Origin: Shinella sp. UYSO24
GTDB taxonomy: Bacteria > Pseudomonadota > Alphaproteobacteria > Rhizobiales > Rhizobiaceae
Assembly: GCA_902167985.1 (NCBI GenBank)
Contig: CABHNZ010000007.1
Coordinates: 186,001 to 250,000 of the forward strand
Length of the DNA: 64,000 nt
Direction: 5' to 3'
Of the stretch, positions 29,626-39,228 are shown piece by piece. A program made the position numbers and the translations under genes. The notes under the pieces are model-generated. The model was not told where the DNA came from. It ran no database searches and worked only from the letters and a program-made list of their open reading frames with translations. How positions within the stretch are numbered: position 1 is the first letter of the stretch; every line of letters starts with the position of its first letter.

Positions 29626-29974
29626 AAGACGTGCGGCGGGGCTTACGCCGGGGCAAAAGTGGCGAAAACGTGGGATTCGTTATCACGGAACGTTACAGTC
29701 TGTAACATATGTGATTAGATTGCTGTCTATCCTTTTTACGAAGCCAGCTAAATTCTTCCGGAATAAAACCTTTAGAATCAGACGCCGGACGCAAATTCAT
29801 TCCGGTGAATGCCTTCACGGATTCGCGATCACGAAATTTCGGAAAAAATTTTCTCCGACAGTGAGTCTTTGCCCTATTTGGTGAAAATTTGTGGCTAAGC
29901 GTCGCATATATTAAGGCTGGTTAACCATGAATATTGCTAGGAATGGAATTTCCAACCCTTTTGATCTGGGAATT
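29626..29974. other. 349-bp AT-rich intergenic region upstream of rlpA
   Basis: No coding frame here is convincing and base composition is far more AT-rich than its surroundings. It holds a perfect 15-bp palindrome at 29692-29706 (GTTACAG, T, CTGTAAC) and two TTAA half-sites at 29911 and 29921. It probably carries the rlpA promoter and control sites. Confidence 0.6.
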
Positions 29975-29990
29975 TTATCCTTCCCAGATC
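29963..29990. repeat. hairpin over the epimerase stop codon
   Basis: GATCTGGGAA (29963-29972) and TTCCCAGATC (29981-29990) form a perfect 10-bp stem with an 8-nt loop. The stop codon of the minus-strand epimerase is in the loop. No T-tract follows. Confidence 0.5.
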
Positions 29991-30936
29991 TTCTCCGCCC
30001 ACATTTGCTTGAGTGAAACGTGGTAATTCGGGAAGCGAAACACGAAGCCTGTGGCCTTCAACTTGGCGTTCGAAACGCGTTTGTTGGAACCATAGAAAGA
30101 GCGTGCCATCGGCGTCATGTCGGCCGTGTCGAAATCCTGTTCCGGCGGCGGCGTTACACCCATCAGCCGGGCTGCTTCTTCGATGACATCCTGCGGCGGG
30201 CCCGGCTCGTCGTCGGTGACATTGTAGAGGCCGGACAGCCCCTGCGCGGAGAGGTATAGCGTGGCGCCGGCAATATCCTCGACGCGGATGCGGTTGAACA
30301 CCTGATCCTTCTTGATGATCCGCCGCGCGCTGCCGCGGGCAAGATTGACAAAGGCATTGCGGCCGGGTCCGTAGATGCCGGATAGCCGAAGGGCCGCGAC
30401 CGGCACGCCAGCGGCCCCGCCTTCCGCCATCCAGAGGTCTTCCGCACCCACTCGGTCGATGGAGCGGCCAAGCGTCGGGCTGCCGGGCATCTCTTCGCTC
30501 ACCCACCCGCCGCCATGATCGCCATAGACGCCGACGGTCGACAGATAGCCGATCCATTGCAGTTTCGGTGCCAATTGCCGGAGCCTGCCTGCAACGAGCG
30601 GCAGGAGCGGATCGCCCTCACGCCCCGGCGGGATCGATTGCACGAGATGGGTGGTGTTTGACAGTGCTTCCGATAGCTCGGCGCTGAAACCGCTTCCGTC
30701 GAAGATCAGACCTTTGCCGGCTGTCTCGCGGGCATCAGGGCATCGGGATTGATCGCCCGCTCCAGCTCGGCCGCCTTCTCCGCCGTGCGCGCCGTGCCGG
30801 TCACGCTGGCGCCGTCTCGGAGAAACGCTCTGGCGATCGCCCGGCCCGAATAGCCGCAGCCGAAAATCGTTACGTGTCGTGTTCCGGCCTCGCCACTGCC
30901 ACTGCCGCTGCCGGTACCGTTTCCGCTGTGCTGCAT
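29975..30936 (-). CDS. NAD-dependent epimerase/dehydratase-like protein (frameshifted in this sequence)
   Basis: An SDR-type protein with the nucleotide-binding VTIFGCGYSGRAIARAF, then QWIGYLSTVGVYGDHGG (Ser and YG-type catalytic region) and VAALRLSGIYGPGRN. The pattern fits YeeZ-like SDR family members. The frame breaks near 30734 (ATGGCCCGC read as ATGCCCGC); repair gives MARETAGKGLIFDG. The first residues are Gly-Ser rich (GNGTGSGSGSGE). The only start I find, ATG 30936, overlaps queG by 67 nt. Confidence 0.75.
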
Positions 30937-32110
30937 ATCTCTGCTCCCGCCAGTCGCCATTCCGAAAGAACCTCTTCGTCGCGCTCCTTGCCGGCCGTCA
31001 TCCGCGCCAGTTCGGCAAAGGCTTGCGTCTCCATCAGCCGCTTCAGCGCCCAGATCGCCATGCCACGCACGACAGGCGACGGATCGCCAGCCAAGGTTCT
31101 GCACTGCTCTATAAACTCCGCACGCCCGGAATTGCCGGCTGCGATCAGCACATTGCGAACGAACCGGTCGCGGCCGATCCGCTTGACCGGCGATCCGCTG
31201 AAAAAGGTGCGGAAGGCGGCATCGTCGAGTGTCAGCAGAAAGGCGATCTCCGGCTCCTTCAGCTCGTCACGCGCCTGAAGCTTCATCTCCGAGGCGCTTT
31301 CGGCGAACTTGTTCCAGGGACAGGCGGCAAGGCAATCGTCGCAGCCATAGATGCGGTTGCGATCAGCGGCCGGAATTCCGGCGCGATCGGGCCCTTGTGC
31401 TCGATGGTGAGATAGGAAATGCAGCGCCGCGCATCGATCTGGTAGGGCGCCGGAAAGGCCGCCGTCGGACAGGCATCGAGACAGGCGCGGCATTTGCCGC
31501 AATGATCCTTCTCCGCCACATCATATATAAGGTCGGCGGTAGTAAACATGCTGCCGAGAAACAGCCATGAGCCATGGCTGCGGCTCACCAGATTGGTATG
31601 CTTGCCCTGCCAGCCGAGACCGGCTGCTTCCGCGAGCGGCTTTTCCATCACCGGCGCCGTATCGACGAAAACCTTCACGTCTTCGCCGGAACGCGCCGCA
31701 AACCGCGTCGCGATCTCCTTCAGCCGCCCCTTGATGACGTCATGATAATCGCGGTTGCGGGCATAGACCGAGATCGCGGCCTTGTCCGGCTTGGAAAGAA
31801 TGCCGCGCGGATCTTCGTCCGGCCCGTAATTCAGGCCGAAGACGACGATCGAGCGCACATCCGGCCACAGCACGCGCGGATCGCCGCGGCGCTCTGCGGT
31901 CTCGGCCATCCATTCCATCGTGCCATGGCGGTTTTCATCGAGAAATGTCGCAAGTCGAGCCGGTGCCTGCGCGATACTGTCGGGCGGCGTGATGCGACAG
32001 AGATCGAAGCCGAGGGAGGCTGCCTCCGTGCGCAGAAATCCCGTCAGCTTCTCGCGCTTGGCGAGCGCCTTCTGCGCGTCGGCCTCCGCCTTAGAAGTCG
32101 AGGTCCGCAT
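30870..32110 (-). CDS. queG: epoxyqueuosine reductase (frameshifted in this sequence)
   Basis: A cobalamin- and iron-sulfur-dependent enzyme that makes queuosine from epoxyqueuosine in tRNA. Two [4Fe-4S] cluster motifs are present, HCGKCRACLDACPT and YGCDDCLAACPW. The family segment GYHxxIKxRL appears as DYHDVIKGRLKEIA, and the C-terminal HEAT-like part reads FVRNVLIAAGNSG. The frame breaks near 31362 (ATCGGCAAC read as ATCGCAAC), between the two clusters. Repaired length about 413. Start ATG 32110 lies inside the end of gst. Confidence 0.9.
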
Positions 32111-32781
32111 AATGGGAGACCGGCGTCAGGCCGCGAATGCGCTCGGCAAGCAGCGGCCGGAAGGAGGGGCGGGATTTGATCCGCTGATACCAGTCCTTGG
32201 CAAGCGGCGTTTCCGACCAGTCGATCTCGCCCATATAGTCGAGGATCGAGACGGAAGATGCGGCGGCAAGATCCGCATAGGTCAGCCGGTCGCCGGCCAG
32301 CCATTTGCGCGAGCCGGCAAGCCAGGCAGATATTTCATATGCTGGCGGATATTGCGCGCGAGGTGCGCAGCACCTTCGAGTCCGGCGCGCCGCCGCCCTG
32401 TGCAGGCGTCATCTGCAGCTTGTAGACCCGTTCGCGGGCGAGCGGTCGCGTCACGTCCTGCTCCATCTTCTGCAGGAACCATTCGGTCAGGCGGCGGATT
32501 TCCGCGCGCTGCCAGGGGTCTTCTGCAAGCAGGCGCCGGTCGCGCTTCAGCACGCCATGGGTCTCGTCGAGAAATTCCATCAGCACCGAGGGGCCGCAGA
32601 GCACCCGCATGCTGTCATCCACATAGACGGGAAGTGTCGCTGCCGGATTGAGGTTCAGAAACTCGCGGCGCTTCGCCCATGGCTGTTCCTCGACCAGGTC
32701 CGTCTGAAAGCCATATTCGGCCAGGATAAGTCGGACGAATCGTGACGAAGTCGACATGGGATGGTGATAGAGCGTAGGCAT
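32091..32781 (-). CDS. glutathione S-transferase (two frameshifts in this sequence)
   Basis: A 230-residue thioredoxin-fold GST. The N-terminal domain begins MPTLYHHPMSTSSRFVRLIL, the glutathione-binding cis-Pro loop is AATLPVYVDD, and the C-terminal helical domain contains GDRLTYADLAAASSVSILDY. Breaks lie near 32360 (CGCGGCAAT read as CGCGCAAT) and 32331 (CTGGCCTGG read as CTGCCTGG). It ends at 32091, overlapping the queG start by 20 nt, so gst, queG and the epimerase form one transcript. Confidence 0.85.
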
Positions 32782-32812
32782 TATTTTTTACGGGTCCGCC
32801 TGTTGGCGTTTC

Positions 32813-32884
32813 AGCGACGTGTTATCCTTGAGGAGAACTCCTAACAACCGGAGCTTAAGAAAGATATAGGATTGCAACGTCGCT
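32813..32884. repeat. nested inverted repeats in the uppP leader region
   Basis: AGCGACGT (32813-32820) pairs with ACGTCGCT (32877-32884), enclosing a tight inverted repeat AGGAG-AA-CTCCT (32831-32842). The two together could fold into a branched structure 180 bp ahead of uppP. Not a known riboswitch as far as I can tell. Confidence 0.4.
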
Positions 32885-33066
32885 TCAATCGCGAATCTGG
32901 ATGGGTTGCCACCTAACCCTCTGCCAATCGTGGATTTTTCATGACATTCCGAGTGATCGGGACTTTTTTTTGCCACATCCGTGGTCAAAGAAGCCTCTCG
33001 CGGCCGTGAGCGCGGCCCGTCGCCGCCATTCATCGCTTTAGACCAGTTTGAAACCGGAGATCGTAT

Positions 33067-33918
33067 ATGGATTATATCAATGCTGCACTTTTGGGTGTCA
33101 TCGAAGGCATTACCGAGTTTCTGCCTATTTCGAGCACCGGACACCTGATTATCGCAGAACAATGGCTCGGCCGCCGTTCCGATACGTTCAACATCGTCAT
33201 TCAGGCTGGCGCCATTCTCGCCGTCACCTTCATCTACTGGCGGCGTCTTCTTGATCTGGTCCTTGGCTGGAGAGAGCCGAAGAACCGCCGCTATGCGGCA
33301 AAGCTGATCGTCGCCTTCCTGATCACCGCGGTCCTCGGTCTCATCGTCAAGAAGATGGGTTTCACGCTTCCGGAAAATGCGACCCCGATCGCCTGGGCTC
33401 TGGTCATCGGCGGTATCTGGATGATCGTCGCCGAATGGCTGGCCGCCAAGAAGCCGCCTTACACCTCGATCACATGGCTGGTGGCCATTCTCGTCGGTAT
33501 CGGTCAGGTCGTCGCCGGCGTCTTTCCGGGCCTGTCGCGCTCCGGCACGACGATCTTCGTCGCCATGCTGGCCGGTACGGGCAGCCGTGCGGCGGCAACC
33601 GAGTTCGCCTTCCTCGTTGGCATCCCGACCATGTATGCGGCAAGCGGCTATGAACTGCTGAAGACGATCAAGGATGGCGGTGCGGCCAATGAGGATTGGG
33701 GCGCTCTCGGTGTTGCCTTCGTCGTTTCCACCATCGTCGCCTTCATCTCGGTCAAGTGGCTGCTGTCCTTCATCCAGACCAACCGCTTCACCGTCTTTGC
33801 GATCTACCGCATCATCATTGGTATCGTTCTGCTCGGCATGGTCGCCACGAACATGATGCCCAACGAGCAGCCGGATGATGCCGCTGCCGCTCCGCTTCGC
33901 CCGGCAGTCACGCAGTAA
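33067..33918 (+). CDS. uppP: undecaprenyl-diphosphatase
   Basis: An inner-membrane enzyme, also called BacA, that removes a phosphate from undecaprenyl diphosphate to recycle the lipid carrier of peptidoglycan and polysaccharide synthesis. Its 283 residues contain the catalytic signatures GVIEGITEFLPISSTGHL near residue 10 and FPGLSRSGTTI near residue 155, with about eight membrane segments. The ribosome binding site CGGAGA stands before ATG 33067. A bidirectional terminator follows. Confidence 0.96.
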   Translation: MDYINAALLGVIEGITEFLPISSTGHLIIAEQWLGRRSDTFNIVIQAGAILAVTFIYWRRLLDLVLGWREPKNRRYAAKLIVAFLITAVLGLIVKKMGFTLPENATPIAWALVIGGIWMIVAEWLAAKKPPYTSITWLVAILVGIGQVVAGVFPGLSRSGTTIFVAMLAGTGSRAAATEFAFLVGIPTMYAASGYELLKTIKDGGAANEDWGALGVAFVVSTIVAFISVKWLLSFIQTNRFTVFAIYRIIIGIVLLGMVATNMMPNEQPDDAAAAPLRPAVTQ

Positions 33919-33941
33919 AAGCAACATATTGTGCAGAAACG

Positions 33942-33970
33942 AAAAAAGCCGGCTTCAAGCCGGCTTTTTT
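33942..33970. terminator. bidirectional intrinsic terminator after uppP
   Basis: Stem GCCGGC/GCCGGC with loop TTCAA is flanked by six As on the left and six Ts on the right, so it can serve uppP on the plus strand and the small minus-strand gene on the other side. Confidence 0.9.
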
Positions 33971-34025
33971 GATGGAACTGCATCAGCCGAAAGGCGCTCC
34001 AGAGGCAATGTCAGTCAGGGCCGGA

Positions 34026-34178
34026 TCAGCGGTTGATCGAGCCCGTGCTGCACGGATCGACGCCATAGGCCGGTGCGCAATCGAGCTTGCCGGCAGTGCC
34101 GGTACGGGGAGCGGCAAAAGAGCCGGCCAGGATCACCAATGCTGCGCACGCGAAAAAGAGGGCGATGGGCTTGCCCAT
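34026..34178 (-). CDS. small exported peptide with two cysteines
   Basis: A 50-residue protein with a signal peptide (MGKPIALFFACAALVILAGSFA) and a short mature part that includes CAPAYGVDPCSTGSINR. The two cysteines could form a disulfide in the periplasm. I chose ATG 34178 because the signal peptide begins there; an upstream in-frame extension to 34265 has no matching features. Family not recognised. Confidence 0.5.
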   Translation of the reverse strand: MGKPIALFFACAALVILAGSFAAPRTGTAGKLDCAPAYGVDPCSTGSINR

Positions 34179-34425
34179 GAAGGAATGCCTTTCCAAAGAA
34201 ATCTGATGTGACGGACAATGAGAAATTTCGACAGTCGGTTTATTGGCCGCTGCCTCGGAATACAATAAAGGTTTTTGCTAAATTCCCCGTTAACGCGAAA
34301 CCCGGCAAAGGGTGCGACCTTTGTGCCACATGAGATGCTGATTAGATAACGAAATCAGCATCTTGACTATGGTTGTGGGTGGCCGTGCAAACGCCTGCAA
34401 ACGGCCAAGAATATGTCGCATTTTA

Positions 34426-35406
34426 TCAGGCGGCTTTACCGGAATTGGTAAACTGGCCATGCGGCTTGAAATGCACCAGATAGTCTCCGACGACGGAGGC
34501 AGGCACGGTCGCACGGATGCCGATGCCGGCAAGCGTGCGCTCTTCGGCCTTGGCGCTGTCCGACACGACATTGTCGCTCTTCAGCATCTCCACCTGATCC
34601 GGCGTGATTGGCGGCGCAATCAGCGGCACCAGCGAGGCGACGCTGCCGATGCAGGAGGCAAGACCGAAGGGCAGCGAGATCAGCGGCCGGCGACGGTCGG
34701 TCGCCTTCAGCACCAGCTCAAGACACTGGCGGAAGGTCATCACTTCGCTGCCGCCCAGTTCGTAGATCTTGGCCGGCGCGATCTTGCCGTCGACGGAACG
34801 TGCGACGGTTTCAGCAACATCCATCACATAGACCGGCTGCAGCTTCGTCTTGCCGCCGCCGATCAGCGGCAGGAAGGGCAGCATTTTCGCCATGCCGGCA
34901 AACTTGTTGAAGAACCCGTCTTCCGGGCCGAACACGATCGAGGGGCGAAGAATGACCGCATCGGGAAGAAGCGAACGGATCGCGGCTTCCGCGGCAGCCT
35001 TGCTGCGGCCATAGGCCGATGGCGACTTGGCATCGGCGCCGATCGCCGAAATATGGGTGAGCTTCGCGCCTGCCGCCTTCGCAGCCTCGGCAACCGAGCG
35101 CGCGCCGGCATCCTGCACGGCATCGAATGTATTGGCACCGGTCTCGAACAAGAGCCCGACGCAGTTGATCACATGCGAGGAGCCTTCCACGGCGCGGTCG
35201 ATCGAGGCGCGGTTGCGCAGATTGGCCTGCATCAGCGCGATCTGGCCGACATAGCCGGCGGGAAGCAGGAAGCCCGCGAGATCCGGACGGCGCACCGCGA
35301 CCCGCACCCGGTAGCCGCGCTCGGCCAGAGCCCGAACCACATGCCGGCCGATGAACCCCGATCCTCCGAAGACGGTGACGAGCGGCGGAAGGTTCATGGT
35401 TGTCAT
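34426..35406 (-). CDS. complex I NDUFA9-like NAD(P)-binding protein
   Basis: A 326-residue atypical SDR beginning LVTVFGGSGFIGRHVVRALAERGYRVR (GxxGxxG dinucleotide motif). HISAIGADAKSPSAYGRSKAAAE and ILRPSIVFGPEDGFFNKFA are characteristic of the NDUFA9-like subgroup, which binds NAD(P)H and in some species associates with respiratory complex I. Catalytic YxxxK is present as YGRSK. Frame intact. A second ATG at 35397 is possible. Confidence 0.88.
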   Translation of the reverse strand: MTTMNLPPLVTVFGGSGFIGRHVVRALAERGYRVRVAVRRPDLAGFLLPAGYVGQIALMQANLRNRASIDRAVEGSSHVINCVGLLFETGANTFDAVQDAGARSVAEAAKAAGAKLTHISAIGADAKSPSAYGRSKAAAEAAIRSLLPDAVILRPSIVFGPEDGFFNKFAGMAKMLPFLPLIGGGKTKLQPVYVMDVAETVARSVDGKIAPAKIYELGGSEVMTFRQCLELVLKATDRRRPLISLPFGLASCIGSVASLVPLIAPPITPDQVEMLKSDNVVSDSAKAEERTLAGIGIRATVPASVVGDYLVHFKPHGQFTNSGKAA

Positions 35407-35601
35407 GGCATGCCTCGATCTGTGGACGTTGCGCTATGGATACTATGCGTCGGGAACTGAAGGATTGTTTAGCCGAATCGCTGCGGCTGCGAAAGTCTGT
35501 TCGCGTTCGCAACGCTTCACATTGACGCAGATCAGCCGTCGCGCTTCTGCACGGCGGCACGCTGCCGGTCAAGGTCTGGTGAAGCGGCCGCAAGCCTGCG
35601 A

Positions 35602-35889
35602 TCAGACGCCTTCGACCACGACCATTTCCGCATCGGCCACTTCCTGGCGGATTTTCGCGGCGATCTGGTATTCCGGCGAGTTGTAGCAGTCGACGGCGGC
35701 CTGCATGGACGGGAACTCGATCACGACATTCCGGCCGCGGGCCTTGCCTTCAAGCTCGGTCAGTGGGCCGCCGCGTGCGAGAAAATGCGCTCCGTATTTC
35801 TCGAAGGCGGGCTTGGCAGCGGCAACGTAATCCTTGTAGCGTTCGCCATCCCGCACATCGACGCGTGCGATCCAGTAACCCTTGGCCAT
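35602..35889 (-). CDS. DUF1330 family protein
   Basis: A 95-residue dimeric alpha/beta-barrel protein: MAKGYWIARVDVRDGERYKDYV, then PAFEKYGAHFLARGGPLTELEG and RNVVIEFPSMQAAVDCYNSPEYQ, the usual DUF1330 pattern. The ribosome binding site GGAGGAAAG precedes ATG 35889. Function unknown. Divergent from the exported beta-helix protein. Confidence 0.88.
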   Translation of the reverse strand: MAKGYWIARVDVRDGERYKDYVAAAKPAFEKYGAHFLARGGPLTELEGKARGRNVVIEFPSMQAAVDCYNSPEYQIAAKIRQEVADAEMVVVEGV

Positions 35890-35953
35890 GATCTTTCCTC
35901 CAATCGATCGTCCTTGCCCTCCGGCTTCCGGCAAAACCACGGGAGAGTCAATA

Positions 35954-37064
35954 TTGTTGCGTCTGCGATCACTCCCTCTTGCGCGCCGTCTCTCAGGCAT
36001 CCGCTTCCCGGGCCTGTTTCCGGCGCTATTTCCGGCGATTGCGGCCGCGATCCTTGCCTCACTCACCGTCACTGGCCTGCCGTCACCGGCGCGGGCTGCG
36101 GCCTGCTCGCCTGATCTCTACCGGGTGTTGACCGCCGATCATCCGCGAGGCGTAACGCCCGTCGAGATTAATTGCGATCTGTCCTTGAGCGCCTCCGACA
36201 AGGTCACGGTGCCGATCGCCTATTCCGGCGCCGGCGCTCCGGCCTGACGCTCGATTGCCATGGTGCGACGCTTGCCGGCGCCGCACCCGGTATCCGCGCA
36301 CTCTGGATCCGCTCGCTGAAAAGGCCCGACGGCACATGGGATCGCCCGCAGGATATCACCGTGCGCAATTGCAACATCATCGGCGATGTCAGGATCGAAG
36401 GTCTCGGGCGAAACGGCGAGGCGGAGGAGGTGCGGCTGTCCTCGCTGAATGCCGGCCATACGGCGCGGGCGCAGGCGGCAGCGCCGACCCGTATCACGCT
36501 CGATCACAACACATTCACCGGGGAGGGCGGCATCCCACTTTATATCTCGCCGGGCACGACCGAGGTGACGGTCAGCAATTCCACCTTTCGCGGCGAAAGT
36601 GTCTCGGTGGCGCTCTATATGGATGCCGAATCCGCCCGCAACCGCATCATCGGCAACCGTTTCGAGATCCATACGAAATGGCGGGAAATGATCGCCGTCG
36701 ATGGCTCTGCCGATAACCGGATCGAGAACAATCTCTTCGAAAACCCTGGAAGGGGGGCATCTTTCTCTACCGCAATTGCGGCGAGGGCGGCACGATCCGC
36801 CATCAGGAACCGCAGCGCAATGTCATCACCGGCAATACGTTCCGCTATACGGATTTCATGGTGGGCCGGCCGGCGGTCTGGATCGGCAGTCGCCAGGGCA
36901 TCAGCCCCTATTGCCTCTTCCGCCCCGATCGCCCCTTCGGAAGCAGCCTCAGCGCGCTCGATCATGCCGAGCACAATACGGTGACGGGAAACCATCTGCC
37001 GGGCGGTGCCGCAAGGCTGATCGTCAACAATGACAGCAACAATGTCGTGTCGGACAACCGTTAG
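35954..37064 (+). CDS. exported right-handed parallel beta-helix protein (two frameshifts in this sequence)
   Basis: After repair, a 370-residue secreted protein. A TTG start (35954 or 35957) follows GGGAGAG and a long hydrophobic N-terminus (FPALFPAIAAAILASLTVTG) with a cleavage-like ARAAACSP. The body carries repeated beta-helix strands: ITVRNCNIIGDVRI, ITLDHNTFTGEGG, VTVSNSTFRGESV, NRIIGNRFEIH, NRIENNLFENPG and NTVTGNHLPGG, a pectate-lyase-like solenoid. Breaks lie near 36236 (GGCGGCTCC read as GGCGCTCC) and 36752 (seven Gs read as six). Substrate unknown; a surface polysaccharide lyase or binder is possible. Confidence 0.72.
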
Positions 37065-37098
37065 GTCTTGCGGCGCGAAATGGCCGCCTGACAAAGAA

Positions 37099-37126
37099 GG
37101 GCCGAACCTCGGTCAAGGTCCGGCCC
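37099..37126. terminator. hairpin between convergent beta-helix gene and pyrF
   Basis: GGGCCGAACCT pairs with AGGTCCGGCCC with one mismatch and a 6-nt loop. No T-tract. It lies between two convergent stops. Confidence 0.4.
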
Positions 37127-37150
37127 CGCCAGTCGTGAATTTCTGTCGGC

Positions 37151-37860
37151 TCAGACGTTATTGGCAGGCCAGAGCGCGTCGCGCATTTCGGCGAGTATGG
37201 CTTCCGCCGCAGCCTTCGGATCATCAGCCTTGACGATCGGGCGGCTGACGACGAGATGGCTGGAGCCGGCCTTCAGTGCATCGCCGGGGGTGACGACACG
37301 CTTCTGGTCGCCGGCATCGGCGCCGATCGGGCGGATGCCGGGGGTGACGACCGCCATGTCGGGGCCGAGAATGGCGCGAACCACAGCGGATTCTTCCGCC
37401 GAGCAGACGATGCCGCCCATGCCCGCGGCCTTGGCCTGTTCGGCGCGCCTGGCGACGAGTTCTCCCGGCGTCTGGTGATAGCCGCATCGATAAGGTCTTC
37501 GGCATCCATCGAGGTCAGCACGGTGACGCCCAGCAGGCAGAGGTCGGAACCCTTGGCAGCCTCCACCGCGGCCTGCATCGCCTTCGGATAGGCATGTAGC
37601 GTCAGCATGGTCATGCCCATCTTGGCAATGTTCTCGACGCCCTTCGCCACCGTGTTGTCGATGTCGAGCAGTTTCATGTCGAGAAAGACCTGCTTGCCGT
37701 CCTTTGCCAGATCGCGGGCAAATTCCAGCCCGCCGGCAAACACCAGCTGGTAGCCGATCTTGTAGAAGGAGACGCTGTCGCCCAGCGTCGCCACCATGTT
37801 TTCGGCTTCTGCAATGGTCGGAATGTCGAGGCCAACGATCAGGCGGTCGCGTGCGTTCAT
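37151..37860 (-). CDS. pyrF: orotidine 5'-phosphate decarboxylase (frameshifted in this sequence)
   Basis: Makes UMP in de novo pyrimidine synthesis. [17 protein letters not shown] at the N-terminus and the catalytic [11 protein letters not shown] segment (Asp and Lys network) are standard, as is the phosphate loop [16 protein letters not shown]. The frame breaks near 37487 (GCGGGCTAT read as GCGGCTAT). Repair gives [18 protein letters not shown] and 236 residues. Start ATG 37860. Confidence 0.93.
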
Positions 37861-37895
37861 CGGTTCAATCTCCTTGCCCCGTTCTGTCCGGCATC

Positions 37896-38485
37896 TCAGT
37901 CCGGTATTTTATATGTCTCGATGGGCGTCCAGTCGCATGAGACGGCGCGATCTGCAAGGGTGAAGCGGAAGAGATTGCCGCCACCGCCCGGCTGATCGCC
38001 GTCGCGACCGATCGGCCGGCCCTGCAAATGGCATTTCAGCAGCGTTCCGACACCGCCATGACCGACAAAGGCGATCGGCACTGCCGGATCATGATCGGCT
38101 AGAACCTTGTCGACAGCAGAGACGATCCGCGCCTGCGCATCGATTGCCCGCTCCCAGCCTTTGAAGCTTTCGTGCGGATGCGCAAAGAACCAGTCCGCCG
38201 CCGTCTCGAATTCCGGCGGCGGCAGGAAGCCGGTGGCCGACCGGTCGTTCTCGTGAGCGCCCGCGATGACCTCGACCCTGATGCCGGCAGCGCCTGCCAG
38301 AATGTCGGCGGTCTCGATGGCCTTCGTCTCCTCGCTGGAGAGGATCCGCCCCAATTGCCTCGCCCATGGCGCCCGGGCGCCTCTTCCGTACGGGCCCGGC
38401 CGAGATCGGAAAGGCCCCAGAGTGGTACCGGCACGGAAGGATCGATCCTGACCTGCGGATGGGTGATATAGAGGCCGAAGCTCAT
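37896..38485 (-). CDS. histidine-phosphatase-like protein lacking the RHG motif (frameshifted in this sequence)
   Basis: A 196-residue protein of the phosphoglycerate-mutase/SixA superfamily. [30 protein letters not shown] and [10 protein letters not shown], with the second catalytic His, are clear. The first motif, normally RHG near the N-terminus, is [12 protein letters not shown], so the phosphorylated His context is altered. The frame breaks near 38378 (GAGGCGGCC read as GAGGCGCC). Start ATG 38485. It lies upstream of pyrF in the same direction. Confidence 0.75.
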
Positions 38486-38516
38486 GATCTCTCCTGCCTC
38501 TCGCTCGCCGCCCTCG

Positions 38517-39110
38517 TCAGGCGCGGGTATAGGTCCAAAGCTGCGCCGGCGGGATGTTGCGCACGACGAAATCGTAATGCTTGATCCGGTAGCGGTCGGG
38601 CTTTGCGATGATCGGCGAAACGGGACCATAGGTGATCTGCATCACCGGGCGACCAGCCGGAATACGGTCGAGCAGGTCTTCCAGAAGCGCGATCCGGCTT
38701 TCCATCGGAAAACTCAGGAGCGGGATGGCACAGATGACGCTGTCGAAGGTTGTATCCTTGAAGGCGCCGAGCGTGCGGTCGAGATCGAACGCGTCGCCAT
38801 TGATGAAGTTGACGCCCGGCACGGTGCGGACGAGGTGCTGATAGAAATCGGTCGAATACTCGATCGAGACGAGGTCCTGCGGGCGCACACCATGTTTCAG
38901 GATGGCCTTGGTGATGATGCCGGTGCCGGGGCCGAGTTCGAGAACCGGCAGCCCCGATGTCGGATTGACGACACTCGCCATGCGCCGTGCGGTGATCGAT
39001 GAGGTCGGCAGGATGGCGCCCACCTGCTTCGGCCCGTCCATCCAGCCCTTGATGAACCGGATCTCTTCGTCGAACTTGCGGCCAAGCCGCTCTTTCAGGC
39101 GCAATTCCAT
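38517..39110 (-). CDS. pmtA: phospholipid N-methyltransferase
   Basis: A SAM-dependent enzyme that methylates phosphatidylethanolamine towards phosphatidylcholine, typical of rhizobia. LKERLGRKFDEEIRF, GAILPTSSITARRMASV, the SAM motif LELGPGTGIITKAIL and VNFINGDAFDLDRTLG are all strongly PmtA-like. I chose ATG 39110 (MELRLKERL) because GGAGG stands 8 nt before it. An upstream ATG at 39137 would add nine residues. A peripheral membrane protein acting on the inner membrane. Confidence 0.88.
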   Translation of the reverse strand: MELRLKERLGRKFDEEIRFIKGWMDGPKQVGAILPTSSITARRMASVVNPTSGLPVLELGPGTGIITKAILKHGVRPQDLVSIEYSTDFYQHLVRTVPGVNFINGDAFDLDRTLGAFKDTTFDSVICAIPLLSFPMESRIALLEDLLDRIPAGRPVMQITYGPVSPIIAKPDRYRIKHYDFVVRNIPPAQLWTYTRA

Positions 39111-39191
39111 AAGGTCATCCTCCACCTTCATCGGCAATTTGTGTTCTCGTGGCGCAAAGACAAGAGAAAATGTCGCATCGAGAAAACAGCA

Positions 39192-39223
39192 ATAAAAAGG
39201 CGGCTGATTCTCACCAGCCGCCT
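39192..39223 (-). terminator. intrinsic terminator of dnaN
   Basis: On the minus strand AGGCGGCTG pairs with CAGCCGCCT across an 8-nt loop and is followed by TTTTTATT. It lies just past the dnaN stop. Confidence 0.88.
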
Positions 39224-39228
39224 AGGGT

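Noticed and set aside
29911-29924. TTAA repeats resembling a CtrA site
   Set aside because: The spacing is 6 bp rather than the required 7 and no cell-cycle gene is adjacent.
33919-34025. Possible gene between uppP and the small exported peptide
   Set aside because: The interval is occupied by a bidirectional terminator and has no open frame of useful length.
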